Positions 50,968-59,344 of a stretch of DNA of 64,000 nt are shown piece by piece (the stretch's first letter is position 1; the number at the start of each line of letters is the position of its first letter). The position numbers and the translations under genes were made by a program. The notes beneath the pieces were generated by a model that saw nothing but the letters and a program-made list of their open reading frames with translations, made no database searches and was not told the DNA's origin. Source of the DNA: Rhodobacter huangdaonensis (GTDB lineage Bacteria; Pseudomonadota; Alphaproteobacteria; Rhodobacterales; Rhodobacteraceae); contig NZ_SAVA01000002.1 of NCBI RefSeq assembly GCF_004022465.1, positions 372,001-436,000 on the forward strand, read 5' to 3'.

Positions 50968-51550
50968 GGGTGTAAATCGGGATCAAGTTGCGGCCGGATA
51001 GGCCGCAAGCTTTAGCCGAGCCTTGTTTCCTTGAGGCGCTAACTGCCACTCATCGGTGGCCAAGGTTGTGCGCCGGTGGAGATCACTGTGCCGTAGCGGC
51101 CTAAGGGCAGTTTCACCAAGGCTGGCCCTGACCAACTTCGTCGTAAGTCGCTCAGGCACTATGATGTTTTAGCACACCGAGGCCATTGCGCGGCGACCAG
51201 GTATGCCACGTCGTCGACCCTCCAGGATGGCTATGAGGGCGATGCGTTGGCCACGGCATTGGCGGCAAGTCACGAGTAAGAAGCATTGGCGTGTCGCGGG
51301 ACGCAGTTATGTGGGAGTGTGCCTCATGCTGGCGACAACCACGCAGCGGCTACGATCACTTTCAGTCTGCGCAATGCGGAGCAATCCTAACAGGTTCGGC
51401 AGATAGCGGACGGTTACGGTGCGGGGGGCGTAGTGGCCGGCCAGCGCCGGGAGAATGTTCGCTGCGTTCTGGGGGGATGGCGGTGAAGGGGAAGCTGTAC
51501 CGCGGCGACGGCGCATGCTCGACCGTCCGCTCAGGGCCGGGCGCTGGCGT
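50968..51550. other. Gene-poor junction at the left end of the accessory region
   Basis: 583 bases with no gene I can support. Contents: a hairpin with eight-base arms TTGCGGCC and GGCCGCAA around GGATA (50988-51008), probably the terminator of the NDUFS4-like gene; then lower-GC sequence without consistent codon bias; then the left copy of the 22-bp direct repeat (51518-51539). Short open frames here (for example 51307-51516 on the minus strand) look like decayed mobile-element sequence, but no transposase family could be named. Confidence 0.5.
51518..51539 (+). repeat. Direct repeat, left copy (possible att site)
   Basis: 22 bases starting CTCGACCGTCC and ending GCTCAGGGCCG, identical to 58658-58679. 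About 30 bases to its left also match the second copy at about two positions in three, and GGCGCT follows both copies with a three-base offset. Confidence 0.65.
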
Positions 51551-52165
51551 TCATCCCATTGCCCGCAGACCCGCGGTGATCGCCGCTGCCAGTTTGCTCA
51601 CCTCAGCGCGCGTGGGCGTCACCCCGATGACGATCATGCGCCAGTAGAGCGGCGCGGGGAGCAGGTCGAGCGCGAGCTGCAGATCCAGTGTCGAGGGCAG
51701 TTCGCCACGCGATATGGCGCGCGACAGGAGCGCCTGCCCCTGATTGCGCCGCTGCCCTGCCACGCGCGCATTCAACTTGCGCATCTCCGTGGACCGGACC
51801 GCCTCCGCGTGGATATCGGGCAGGATGCGCCGAACCAGCGGATGCCGCAGCGCCGCGCGGAGCCGGAAGAGAAAGGCCTCCACGTCGGCCTCGAGCGAGC
51901 CCTGATCCTCGATGACGGCCATTTGCAGGCCAAGCGCCTCGAGCGCCTCAGCGGCGAATTCCCCGCGCGAAGACCAGCGCCGATAGATCGCCGCCTTTCC
52001 CGCCCCCGCCCGGCTGGCGACCCGCTCGAGGCTGACGGCCGCGAACCCCTTCTCCGCCCATTCGAGAAACAGCGCACGATAAAGCGCCTCGGTCAGATCG
52101 ACCCGGGGCACCGCCGCGCCCGACGGGGCGCGTTTCTTAATTTCGTCGGAACGCTTGCGTTCCAT
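51551..52165 (-). CDS. TetR/AcrR-family transcriptional regulator
   Basis: 204 residues. N-terminal HTH LTEALYRALFLEWAEKGFAAVSLERVASRAGAGKAAIYRRWSSRGEFAAEAL, then a helical ligand domain of the TetR_C type with LPAPLYWRMIVIG. Divergent from the SnoaL/SDR pair across 56 bases, so it likely controls them. In that gap CGATA and TATCG face each other 13 bases apart. Inducer unknown. First gene inside the direct-repeat-bounded block. Confidence 0.9.
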   Translation of the reverse strand: MERKRSDEIKKRAPSGAAVPRVDLTEALYRALFLEWAEKGFAAVSLERVASRAGAGKAAIYRRWSSRGEFAAEALEALGLQMAVIEDQGSLEADVEAFLFRLRAALRHPLVRRILPDIHAEAVRSTEMRKLNARVAGQRRNQGQALLSRAISRGELPSTLDLQLALDLLPAPLYWRMIVIGVTPTRAEVSKLAAAITAGLRAMG

Positions 52166-52221
52166 CCAGATTCCCCCGTATGGTCGAGACGATACCGTTC
52201 CAACCATTATCGGAGCTTCTC

Positions 52222-52668
52222 ATGACTGGCAAGTTTGACACTTTCGGCGATGTCCTGCGGGGGGCCCTCGGCCCCCGCCTGACCTCCACCGACGATTTCC
52301 TTGATCTCTTTGCCGAGGATGTGATCTTCGAATTTCCCTATGCCCCGCCGGGGATGCCCGGTCGCCTCGACGGGCGCGAGAGCTTGGCCGCGTATCTGGA
52401 GCGGCTCGGGCCGCTGCTCGAATTCGACGGCTTCGAGCTCAGGTCCTCCTATCCCTCTGGCGACACGGTCATCTTCGAGTTCACCTGTGACGGGCGAGGC
52501 GCGGCAACCGGCAAGGCCTACAACCAGAGCTACATTTCAGTGGTCACCCTCAGGGATGGGCGCATTGCCCAATACCGGGACTACTGGAACCCGCTGATCC
52601 TGCGCGCGGCGCTCGGGGAGGAGGGCGGGGTTGCGGCGCTGGCCGGTGAGGACGCGGCCCATGGCTGA
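52222..52668 (+). CDS. SnoaL-like / NTF2-fold protein
   Basis: 148 residues. DVLRGALGPRLTSTDDFLDLFAEDVIFEFPYAPPGMPGRLDGRESLAAYLERLGPLL and TGKAYNQSYISVVTLRDGRIAQYRDYWNPLIL are typical of nuclear-transport-factor-2-fold ketosteroid isomerase-like proteins. Start at 52222 has GGAG upstream. An in-frame ATG at 52180 would leave 14 bases to the TetR start. Overlaps the SDR gene by eight bases. Activity unknown. Confidence 0.83.
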   Translation: MTGKFDTFGDVLRGALGPRLTSTDDFLDLFAEDVIFEFPYAPPGMPGRLDGRESLAAYLERLGPLLEFDGFELRSSYPSGDTVIFEFTCDGRGAATGKAYNQSYISVVTLRDGRIAQYRDYWNPLILRAALGEEGGVAALAGEDAAHG

Positions 52669-53488
52669 GCGTATTCTTGTCACGGGCGGCACCGGCACCA
52701 CCGGCAGCCGCGTCGCCCGGCGCCTCGAAGAGCGGGGCATTCCGGTGGCGATCGGAACCCGGCGCCCGAAAGCGGCAGGTGATGTGCCGTTCGACTGGGC
52801 CGACCCGGCCTCCGCCGCCGCGTTCGACGGCTGCACTGCGGCCTATCTCGTGGCGCCGACCGACCGCACCGACCATCTGGCGCTGATGCAACCGATCCTC
52901 GAGCGCGCGATGGCCCGCGGCACCAGGCGTTTCGTGCTGCTCAGCTCGTCGCAATTCGCGTCGGGCGGCCCGATGATGGGCGAGGTTCATGCCTGGCTCG
53001 CCGGCGCCGTGCCCGAATGGGCCGTCCTGCGGCCGTCCTGGTTCATGGAGAATTTCTCGCACGGCCCGCACGACCGGACCATCCGCGAAGACGACGCGAT
53101 CTTCAGCGCAACCGGCACCGGCTGCGTCGGGTTCATCAGCGCCGACGACATCGCCGCGGCGGCTGTCGCGGCGCTGACGGTCGAAACCTCGCTCAACAGG
53201 GATGCCATTCTCACCGGCCCGGAAGCGCTGAGCTACGGTGATGTCGCAGGGGTGATCTCGGGCCTGCTGTCGCGTCCGGTCCGCCATGTCAGCCTGGAGA
53301 GTGCGGATCTGGTGCGGCGCCACATGGCCCAGGGCCTGCCGCGCGACTATGCCGAGGCGCTGGCGCATCTCGACGAGGTCATTCGCGACGGGGGCGAGGA
53401 CCGGACCACCCCGGAAATCCTGCAACTGACCGGGCGGGAGCCGATATCCTTCCGGCAGTTTGCCGAAAGCAACCTGCCCCGCTGGTGA
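52661..53488 (+). CDS. NmrA-like NAD(P)-binding SDR protein
   Basis: 275 residues. N-terminal Rossmann motif ILVTGGTGTTGSRVARRLEERG; LLSSSQFASGG; VLRPSWFMENFSHGPH in place of the classical catalytic YxxxK, which marks the atypical NmrA/extended branch. Possibly an NADPH-quinone or redox sensor type protein. Translationally coupled to the SnoaL gene; a TetR-SnoaL-NmrA trio is a recurrent arrangement in proteobacteria. Confidence 0.86.
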   Translation: MAERILVTGGTGTTGSRVARRLEERGIPVAIGTRRPKAAGDVPFDWADPASAAAFDGCTAAYLVAPTDRTDHLALMQPILERAMARGTRRFVLLSSSQFASGGPMMGEVHAWLAGAVPEWAVLRPSWFMENFSHGPHDRTIREDDAIFSATGTGCVGFISADDIAAAAVAALTVETSLNRDAILTGPEALSYGDVAGVISGLLSRPVRHVSLESADLVRRHMAQGLPRDYAEALAHLDEVIRDGGEDRTTPEILQLTGREPISFRQFAESNLPRW

Positions 53489-53746
53489 GCGGAACACTGC
53501 GGGTTGACATATTGCTGCTGCCTGTCGGCGAACGTTTGGCAGGTCCCGCACTCCTGACACTCGCTCCGCCGGGCATGCTGCGGCAAGCATGAATGGCCGG
53601 TTCAACGCTCTGCGATCCGGCATCAGACAGACCCGTGACCGGCAGGTCAGGGCCGGCCCGGTCGGCTCGTGCGACGGGCCGCCGAAAACCGGCGAACCAG
53701 CCGGTTACCATGGTGCGGCACGTTGCTCGGAGCTCATGGCTGACGG

Positions 53747-54343
53747 TCAGGCGATCCCGCCGAATTCCATACTGATCGGCTCGATCAGCGCCAGGAACGC
53801 GCAGCAATCCGCATTCCCCGCCCAGCTTTCGCAAATCGCCCGGGCATGGCCCGGGGTCGCCGCAAAGGCCAGGTCGAGCCAGCTGCCATCCTCAAGCTTT
53901 GCCAGCCTCTGGCCGCGCCAACCGGCCTGTCGGGACAGGTGGCGCTCGATCATCCGGGCATGAGCTTCGCGGAGCACCTCCTCTGTCACACCGGGGCGCA
54001 GGCGGAAGCGGCCCAGCTCCATACCTTCGCCCGCCTGCATCATCGGCAGACCGCCGGCAGGTAAGCAGAAATGCCCCATCGCGCCGAAGGCCGAGATCGT
54101 TGCCCGAAACGGCGCGAAGTCATCGTCTGATCCAACCTTACGTGCCGCCTCGGCCGCTGCTTCCGGGGTGGCCCAGACCACCAGATCCGCGCGCCGTTCA
54201 CGGGTTTCGGCATCTGCAAGCGGTAGCCAGCCAGAAAATCCCGGAAAGCCCGCGGCAATCTCTTTGGCGCATTGGCGCTGCGCATCGGCCTCACCTGCCG
54301 AGCCGACCTGATAGGTGACGATTTCCAGTAGAGGATGTGTCAT
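53747..54343 (-). CDS. Hypothetical protein, possible double ABM-like fold
   Basis: 198 residues: MTHPLLEIVTYQVGSAGEADAQRQCAKEIAAGFPGFSGWLPLADAETRERRADLVVWATPEAAAEAARKVGSDDDFAPF, then a second half RPGVTEEVLREAHARMIERHLSRQAGWRGQRLAKLEDGSWLDLAFA. Both halves have an alpha-beta pattern like dimeric alpha-beta barrel proteins; the last part (C-E-S-W-A-G-N-A-D-C-C) holds three cysteines. No confident family. Divergent from a WYL regulator with a large perfect operator between, so clearly its target. Confidence 0.7.
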   Translation of the reverse strand: MTHPLLEIVTYQVGSAGEADAQRQCAKEIAAGFPGFSGWLPLADAETRERRADLVVWATPEAAAEAARKVGSDDDFAPFRATISAFGAMGHFCLPAGGLPMMQAGEGMELGRFRLRPGVTEEVLREAHARMIERHLSRQAGWRGQRLAKLEDGSWLDLAFAATPGHARAICESWAGNADCCAFLALIEPISMEFGGIA

Positions 54344-54385
54344 GTGATGTCCTTTCCGATGCTTCACCGCACCCTGATAAAACTC

Positions 54386-54410
54386 ACCCCTGACAGAAGC
54401 TGTCAGGGGT
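54386..54410. promoter_or_regulatory. Operator for the WYL/YafY regulator
   Basis: Perfect 11-base arms ACCCCTGACAG and CTGTCAGGGGT separated by AAG, in the 85-base gap between the divergent hypothetical and WYL genes, 18 bases before the WYL ATG. The TGACAG...CTGTCA core is of the type I associate with this regulator family. Confidence 0.75.
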
Positions 54411-54428
54411 ATGCTATGAACAGCTCTT

Positions 54429-55106
54429 ATGAAAACACTGCGTCTTTTCGCCCTTATGGATCATCTGCGCGCGGCCAGGCGGCCCGTTTCCGCCGAGGCA
54501 CTTGCCGCACGTTTCGCGGTTTCGCCGCGCACCATCTACCGTGACATTGCCAGCCTGCAGTCGATCGGCGCGCCCATCCGCGGTGAATCCGGCGTCGGCT
54601 ATCAGCTGGAGCAGGGGTATTTCCTGCCGCCGCTCCAGTTTGATGCCGAGGAGTTGGAGGCGATCATGCTGGGCATGCGCCACCTGATCGCGCGCCAGGG
54701 CGGCGGGTTGCGTGACGCAGCCGAACGAGTGACTGGAAAGGTTGCGGCGGCACTGGGATCGGAGGCCCGCGAGCAGTTCCGGAACCTCAACATTCTGGCT
54801 GTTCCCCGTCAGCGCGAGGAAGATCTGCTGGCGGATAAATGGGGCGGTCTGGCGCGTCAGGCTATTCGAACGAGATCCGTGCTGGATCTGGTCTATCTCA
54901 GCCTCGACGGGCGTGAAAGCAGACGCTGCGTTCATCCACTCGGGCTGACGCTGTTTGATGAGGTCTGGTTGCTGACGGCGTGGTGCGAGACCGCAGAAGA
55001 TTTCAGGAATTTCAGACTGGACCGGATCAAGGCCATGGGCGAAACCGGCGCAAGGTTTCGCCAGGTGCCCAAGCAGCGTTTCCAGGATTATCTGGCCCGT
55101 CTGTGA
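54429..55106 (+). CDS. HTH/WYL-domain transcriptional regulator (YafY family)
   Basis: 225 residues. N-terminal winged HTH of DeoR type (LFALMDHLRAARRPVSAEALAARFAVSPRTIYRDIASLQSIGAPIRGESGVGYQLEQGYFLPPLQF), then a WYL domain (RSVLDLVYLSLDGRESRRCVHPLGLTLFDEVWLLTAWCETAEDFRNFRLDRI). Here the eponymous W-Y-L reads V-W-L-L-T-A-W-C. WYL domains sense nucleic acids or small ligands and often sit in defence or stress loci. Likely autoregulated through the operator just upstream. Confidence 0.9.
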   Translation: MKTLRLFALMDHLRAARRPVSAEALAARFAVSPRTIYRDIASLQSIGAPIRGESGVGYQLEQGYFLPPLQFDAEELEAIMLGMRHLIARQGGGLRDAAERVTGKVAAALGSEAREQFRNLNILAVPRQREEDLLADKWGGLARQAIRTRSVLDLVYLSLDGRESRRCVHPLGLTLFDEVWLLTAWCETAEDFRNFRLDRIKAMGETGARFRQVPKQRFQDYLARL

Positions 55107-55284
55107 TGATCCCCGAGCGGCGGCTTCGCCCCGGATCGTTGTCAAATCTGCGCAGGGTTAACTGCGGATGACGTCGAACGTCGGCTAAGGAGCATGCGGC
55201 CCTGCAGCATGTCGGGCAATTGAGCGGTGGCAAGGGGCCGAACTTCACGACATTGCATTTGCTGTGGGCAGATTGCTCAGTCAG

Positions 55285-56250
55285 TCAGACTGGGGGGAAA
55301 GTAATGCGGAAACGTGTGGGATGCCCGTTGCAAAGGGTGATCTCGGCATGATGGGCGTTCAGCAGGTTGCGCACAACTGTAAGCCCCATGCCGGTGCCGC
55401 CCGTCTCGCGCCGTGTGGTGAAGAAGGGCTCGAAGATCCGTGCCGCATTGCCAGCCGCGATTGCCAAGCCGTCATTGGTGATCTCGAGGACAGGGCCGGT
55501 TTCCGCCGCGCTTGCCGCTAGCGTCACCCTTCCTGCGCCATGGTCGGCAGCGTTGCGCAAAAGCTGCGCCAGCACGATCCCCAGTCCTGCGGCGGCGAGC
55601 GGCAGGCGCAGGGTCGCGCCTTCGGTCTCGATTTTCAAGTCCGGAAAGTCGGCGCCGAGGTCGGCAGCCAGATCCGCCAGCCGCGATTGCCCCAGATGAC
55701 GCACCTCGCGCGCCTGCGCTGCGCTGCGCAGTGCGGCCAGTTGCGATTCGAGCTGGACACGCGCGCCATCAATCTCGGACAGCAATCGCGCATCCTCGGG
55801 GCCAAGCGCACCACCGTCTTCCAGCAGTTCCGTGGCTGCCCTGATCGCCGCGACAGGGGTCTTGAGTTCGTGTGTGACATGGTCGGTGAAAGCGCGGATC
55901 GTCAATTCTCGGTCGCGCAAGGCCTCGGCCATGGTGATCACCCGCACCGCCGTCGCCGCCGTCTCGCGGGTGCCAAAATGCGCCGGCCGCGCCGCAGGGG
56001 CACCAGTTTCCTGCGCCTGCGCATAGGCTTCAAGCGCCAGGATCGGGCGCAAAAGCAGGCGCAAAAGGAGCCACCCGAGCCCCGCCGTGCCAGCGCTGAT
56101 CGCCAGTGCCAGCCCCGCTGCCGCAGATCTGAATCCGATCACGGGGCCCAAATAGCGCAGTGCCACCAGCCCAGTGAAAGAAAGCGCCAGCGTGCCCGCC
56201 AGTGCCCCCCCCAGCACGAAAGCAAGTGAAGGCCGCCAGCGCCGGTTCAT
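55285..56250 (-). CDS. Sensor histidine kinase (CreC-like)
   Basis: 321 residues, short for the class. Two membrane helices in the first 65 residues with almost no periplasmic loop, HAMP-like linker, H-box FTDHVTHELKTPVAAIRAA with phospho-His 127, then an ATP-binding domain (LRNAADHGAG N-box, FEPFFTTRRETGGTGMGL F/G2 boxes). Lack of a sensor loop means it likely senses through the membrane or a partner such as the DUF4173 protein encoded upstream. Coupled by ATGA to the response-regulator gene. Confidence 0.92.
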   Translation of the reverse strand: MNRRWRPSLAFVLGGALAGTLALSFTGLVALRYLGPVIGFRSAAAGLALAISAGTAGLGWLLLRLLLRPILALEAYAQAQETGAPAARPAHFGTRETAATAVRVITMAEALRDRELTIRAFTDHVTHELKTPVAAIRAATELLEDGGALGPEDARLLSEIDGARVQLESQLAALRSAAQAREVRHLGQSRLADLAADLGADFPDLKIETEGATLRLPLAAAGLGIVLAQLLRNAADHGAGRVTLAASAAETGPVLEITNDGLAIAAGNAARIFEPFFTTRRETGGTGMGLTVVRNLLNAHHAEITLCNGHPTRFRITFPPV

Positions 56251-56921
56251 GCGCAGGCCCCGAGCCGCATCCCCTGGCCATGCACTGTTTCGATCGCGTG
56301 ATGGCAGCCCGCCTCGGCCAGTTTGCGGCGCAGGTTGCGCAGATGGCTGTCGAAGGTTCGGTCGGAAACCGGACTCTGCGCGCCCCAGAGCGCTGCGATC
56401 AACGCAGGGCGTGCGGCAAGCCGGTCGGGCTCGGCCATCAGCCGCGCGAGAATATCGAATTCGGTCGCGGTCAGCGCCACCTCGGTGCCGGCGATCCGGC
56501 AGATCCGCGCCCGCAGATCAAGCGCGATGCGCCCGTGCGCCAGCGTTTCGGGGCGGGCCGCGTGTCCTGCGCGTTTGAGAATCGCGCGCACCCGCGCCAC
56601 CAGTTCGCGCGGCGAGAACGGTTTGGTCACATAGTCGTCAGCCCCCAGTTCCAGCCCGACGATCCGGTCGATCTCGTCGTCGCGCGCGGTCAGGAACAAG
56701 ATCGGAACTTCCGATGTGGCACGGATGCGGCGACAGACCTCGAACCCGTCGATCTCAGGCAGGCCAATGTCGAGCAGGACGAGGTCGGGTGCCTCTCGGC
56801 GGGCATGGATCAGCGCGGCGGCACCCTCGGCGGCGGTGAGCGTGGCGAAACCCGCGCGCTCGAGCGTGATGCGCACCAGATCGCGCAGGCGGGGATCGTC
56901 ATCGACGATCAGGATCTTCAT
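56247..56921 (-). CDS. OmpR-family response regulator (CreB-like)
   Basis: 224 residues. Receiver with acidic D-D-D at 7-9, phospho-acceptor Asp51 (VLLDIGLPEIDG), Thr78 and Lys100; C-terminal winged helix (VALTATEFDILARLMAEP ... RTFDSHLRNLRRKLAEAG). Transcribed first of the kinase/regulator pair and overlapping the DUF4173 gene upstream by ATGA, so all three are one operon. Confidence 0.95.
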   Translation of the reverse strand: MKILIVDDDPRLRDLVRITLERAGFATLTAAEGAAALIHARREAPDLVLLDIGLPEIDGFEVCRRIRATSEVPILFLTARDDEIDRIVGLELGADDYVTKPFSPRELVARVRAILKRAGHAARPETLAHGRIALDLRARICRIAGTEVALTATEFDILARLMAEPDRLAARPALIAALWGAQSPVSDRTFDSHLRNLRRKLAEAGCHHAIETVHGQGMRLGACA

Positions 56922-58405
56922 TGCGTCGGCTCCGCTTTCGCCATCGCTGCACTGTAGTGGGCGACGCGCCAGGAACGAAAGCCCCAATCCCGCCAACCCT
57001 TGATGCGGGGAGCCGTGGCGATCGGGCAAGGATAGACTTCGTCCAGTTCCGCATCGGTGACCGGCGATGAGGCCATCAATGCGCCGTGCGCCATCGGGCC
57101 AAGTGCGCAGATGTAGTCGGCATCGGCACCGGGGCGAGCAAGGTTCTGCGCGGCGATGACCTGAGCAAAATTGACAAAGGCGCAAAGGTAGAGCGTGCCG
57201 AGGCCAAGCGCGATGCAGCGGATCAACAGCCAGAGAGTCGTGCGCCCGAGCACGACCTGTGTCGCGACGAGGCCGAGGCCGGCGGCGACAAGGCCCATCC
57301 AGATCAGCGCGTAGAGCCGCAGATAGGTCAGGCCGAAGGCGTCGATGTAATGCTCGAGGCGCATCATCGCTGCACCGCAAAGCACCATGTTCTGGGCCAA
57401 CCACAGCAGAAGCAGCGGCAGCATCGCACGATGTTCTTTCAGGAATGGCCGGATCGCCAGCGCGAAACCCCCGGCCAGCAAAGTGGTCGCCAGAAGCGGA
57501 TAGGCGCCGCGGTGGGCGTATTCGGCCATGCTCATCCCCTCGGGCAAGGCCGCGCCGAAGACGAGGATGCACAGATCGGTTGCCGACTGCACCGCGATGA
57601 GCGCGTTGAACACGAAAAGCGCGCGCAGCACCGAGCGGGGATTGAGACCGAGGCGGGCAACGGAGGGCAGCGCGACGGGGGAGAGGGACATCGGTTCGGG
57701 TATCTCAGGCGCAAGGAGAGGGGCAATGAACAGCGCCATACCGGCCCAGAAGAGCACACGGGTGAACATCGACCAGAGGTCGAGATCGAGCGTCAGCAGT
57801 CGCGCGAGCACGGGGTTCGCCTGCATCAGCAGGGCCAGAAAAACCAGGCTTCCGGCCAGCGGAAAGGCCCAGTCGCGCAACGACTTGCGCGCGCTGCCGT
57901 TGCCACCTGCAGAACGGATCTCCCGAGCGGCCAAGGCCCTGCGCGGCGCCAGCGGGGTGAACCAGCGGCCGGGCAACCGGCAAAGCCAGGCCGCGGTGCG
58001 TGCGATGATCTCGGCAGTGCCCGCCTCGGGGCTGCGCAACCAGACCAGCGCTGCCGCCAGGCTCAGCGTCAGAAAGGCGAGCGAGAGCATCTGCACATGT
58101 TCAATGGCAGGCGCGACGCCGAGGACAAGCAAGGCGAGCGGCCCCGCGCGCCTCCGCACGTTCCCGACCGCCGCCACCAGAAGGATTGCAAGGGCGAAGA
58201 GCGCCAGCGACAGGCCGGGGTCATGGTGCCAGAACAGGATATCCGCCAGCGCCACCAATGCCGCAAGCCCGGCCCAATGCGGCCAGCGGGCGGACGCTGC
58301 GCGGATTGGCGAGCGCTCGGGGGCTGCGGCCTCGGGCATGTCGAGCCACCAGCCGTCGAGCGCGAGCGACCGGGGAAGACCGGGGATGAGAAGGGGTTGG
58401 GGCAT
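56918..58405 (-). CDS. DUF4173 polytopic membrane protein
   Basis: 495 residues, about twelve hydrophobic segments in the pattern of DUF4153/DUF4173 proteins: the central LPLAGSLVFLALLMQANPVLARLL-type segment and C-terminal LRLYALIWMGLVAAGLGLVATQVVLGR, followed by a short soluble tail (DYICALGPMAHGALMASSPVTDAELDEVYPCPIATAPRIKGWRDWGFRSWRVAHY). Function unknown; the DUF is often found with CreBC-like two-component genes, as here. GGAGA upstream of the ATG at 58405. Confidence 0.82.
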   Translation of the reverse strand: MPQPLLIPGLPRSLALDGWWLDMPEAAAPERSPIRAASARWPHWAGLAALVALADILFWHHDPGLSLALFALAILLVAAVGNVRRRAGPLALLVLGVAPAIEHVQMLSLAFLTLSLAAALVWLRSPEAGTAEIIARTAAWLCRLPGRWFTPLAPRRALAAREIRSAGGNGSARKSLRDWAFPLAGSLVFLALLMQANPVLARLLTLDLDLWSMFTRVLFWAGMALFIAPLLAPEIPEPMSLSPVALPSVARLGLNPRSVLRALFVFNALIAVQSATDLCILVFGAALPEGMSMAEYAHRGAYPLLATTLLAGGFALAIRPFLKEHRAMLPLLLLWLAQNMVLCGAAMMRLEHYIDAFGLTYLRLYALIWMGLVAAGLGLVATQVVLGRTTLWLLIRCIALGLGTLYLCAFVNFAQVIAAQNLARPGADADYICALGPMAHGALMASSPVTDAELDEVYPCPIATAPRIKGWRDWGFRSWRVAHYSAAMAKAEPTQ

Positions 58406-58657
58406 GATCTGTCTCCGCAAAATATCTTGCGGTACCCTGGCTCGACGCTTGTGCAGAAGCCGCGCGCAGGTTGTGCAGCTTTTGTGCAGAGCGGCAATTC
58501 GGTGCATGCAAAGTGTTGGGCAGATACGTTTCCCGAAATTCCTTGCGCGCCTCGAGGGCCAGTTGCGCCTCCCTCGAGACCAGCCCTTTCATCGCTTTTC
58601 TGCACCAAGCCCTGGTCGTCAGCTTTTTGGGCAGCCGCACCGCGGTGTCGGCTCGTC

Positions 58658-58679
58658 CTCGACCGTCCGCTCAGGGCCG
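58658..58679 (+). repeat. Direct repeat, right copy (possible att site)
   Basis: Identical 22 bases to 51518-51539; the two copies bound 7.1 kb. It ends 33 bases from the integrase stop codon. See the left copy for flanking similarity. Confidence 0.65.
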
Positions 58680-58704
58680 ACCGGCGCTAGGTATGCCGGT
58701 CGGC
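58676..58704 (-). terminator. Perfect inverted repeat downstream of the integrase gene
   Basis: Ten-base arms GCCGACCGGC and GCCGGTCGGC around a nine-base loop, eight bases after the integrase stop. Could be a terminator (no T-run) or recombinase arm sites, since it overlaps the end of the direct repeat. Confidence 0.5.
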
Positions 58705-58711
58705 AGAGCAG

Positions 58712-59344
58712 TTACAGGTCGATCCCCTCTGACAGGGACAGCGCATCTTCAATGTCGACGCCGAGATAGCGCACTGTGCTGTCCATCTTCGTATGGCCGA
58801 GCAGCAGTTGAACAGCCCGGAGGTTGCCGGTCTTCTTGTAGATCTGTGCCACCTTGGTCCGGCGCATGGAATGCGTCCCGTAGGCGCTCGGCTCCAGGCC
58901 GAGCGATGTAACCCAGCTCCTGACGATCCGTGCATATTGCCTGGTCGAAAGATGCGGGCTGCCATGGATCCGGCTGGGCCAGAGAAACTCGAGACCGATC
59001 ATCTCGGGGTCGCGGATCCACCGCTCAAGCGACAGCCGAGTGGTCTCGGTGATCTCGAAGCGGACCGGCTTGCCCGTCTTGCTCTGGATCACCGACGCGC
59101 GTTCCTTGACGCGCCCGGCAACGAAGACATCCCGGACCCTGAGGCCGACGAGATCGCAACCGCGAAGCTTGCTGTCGACGGCCATGTTGAAGAGCGCGAG
59201 GTCGCGAGCGTTGCCCGCCATCTCGAGGCGGACCCGGATGGACCAGACGTGCCGCGGCAACAGCGGGCGCTTCTGGCCGATGATGCGCCCCTTGTTCCAG
59301 GGGACGCGGGAGGGCCGAAGGGCGGGAAGAAGATCGACGGACAT
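58712..59344 (-). CDS. Small tyrosine recombinase/integrase, catalytic domain only
   Basis: 210 residues. All catalytic residues are visible: Arg61 (KLRGCDLVGL), Lys89 (IQSKTGK), His158 and Arg161 (GTHSMRRTK), His184 (LLLGHTKMD) and nucleophile Tyr193 (STVRYLG). The N-terminus (SRVPWNKGRIIGQKRPLLPRHVWSIRVRLEMAGNARDLALFN) is a signature of a recurring proteobacterial short-integrase family that lacks the core-binding domain. AGGAGG ribosome site six bases before the ATG, so it looks intact. Target site unknown. Confidence 0.9.
   Translation of the reverse strand: MSVDLLPALRPSRVPWNKGRIIGQKRPLLPRHVWSIRVRLEMAGNARDLALFNMAVDSKLRGCDLVGLRVRDVFVAGRVKERASVIQSKTGKPVRFEITETTRLSLERWIRDPEMIGLEFLWPSRIHGSPHLSTRQYARIVRSWVTSLGLEPSAYGTHSMRRTKVAQIYKKTGNLRAVQLLLGHTKMDSTVRYLGVDIEDALSLSEGIDL

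Larger units (their letters stand above)
58406..58711. other. Gap between the DUF4173 and integrase genes
   Basis: No gene supported. It holds the promoter of the DUF4173 operon on the minus strand, the right copy of the direct repeat (58658-58679) and, overlapping it, a perfect inverted repeat next to the integrase stop (58676-58704). A short open frame on the minus strand (ending LPNTLHAPN) has an acidic/basic helical look but no recognisable family. Confidence 0.45.

Noticed and set aside
51307..51516. 69-residue minus-strand frame next to the left direct repeat
   Set aside because: No ribosome site, no codon bias and no family; may be a mobile-element fragment but cannot be supported as a gene.
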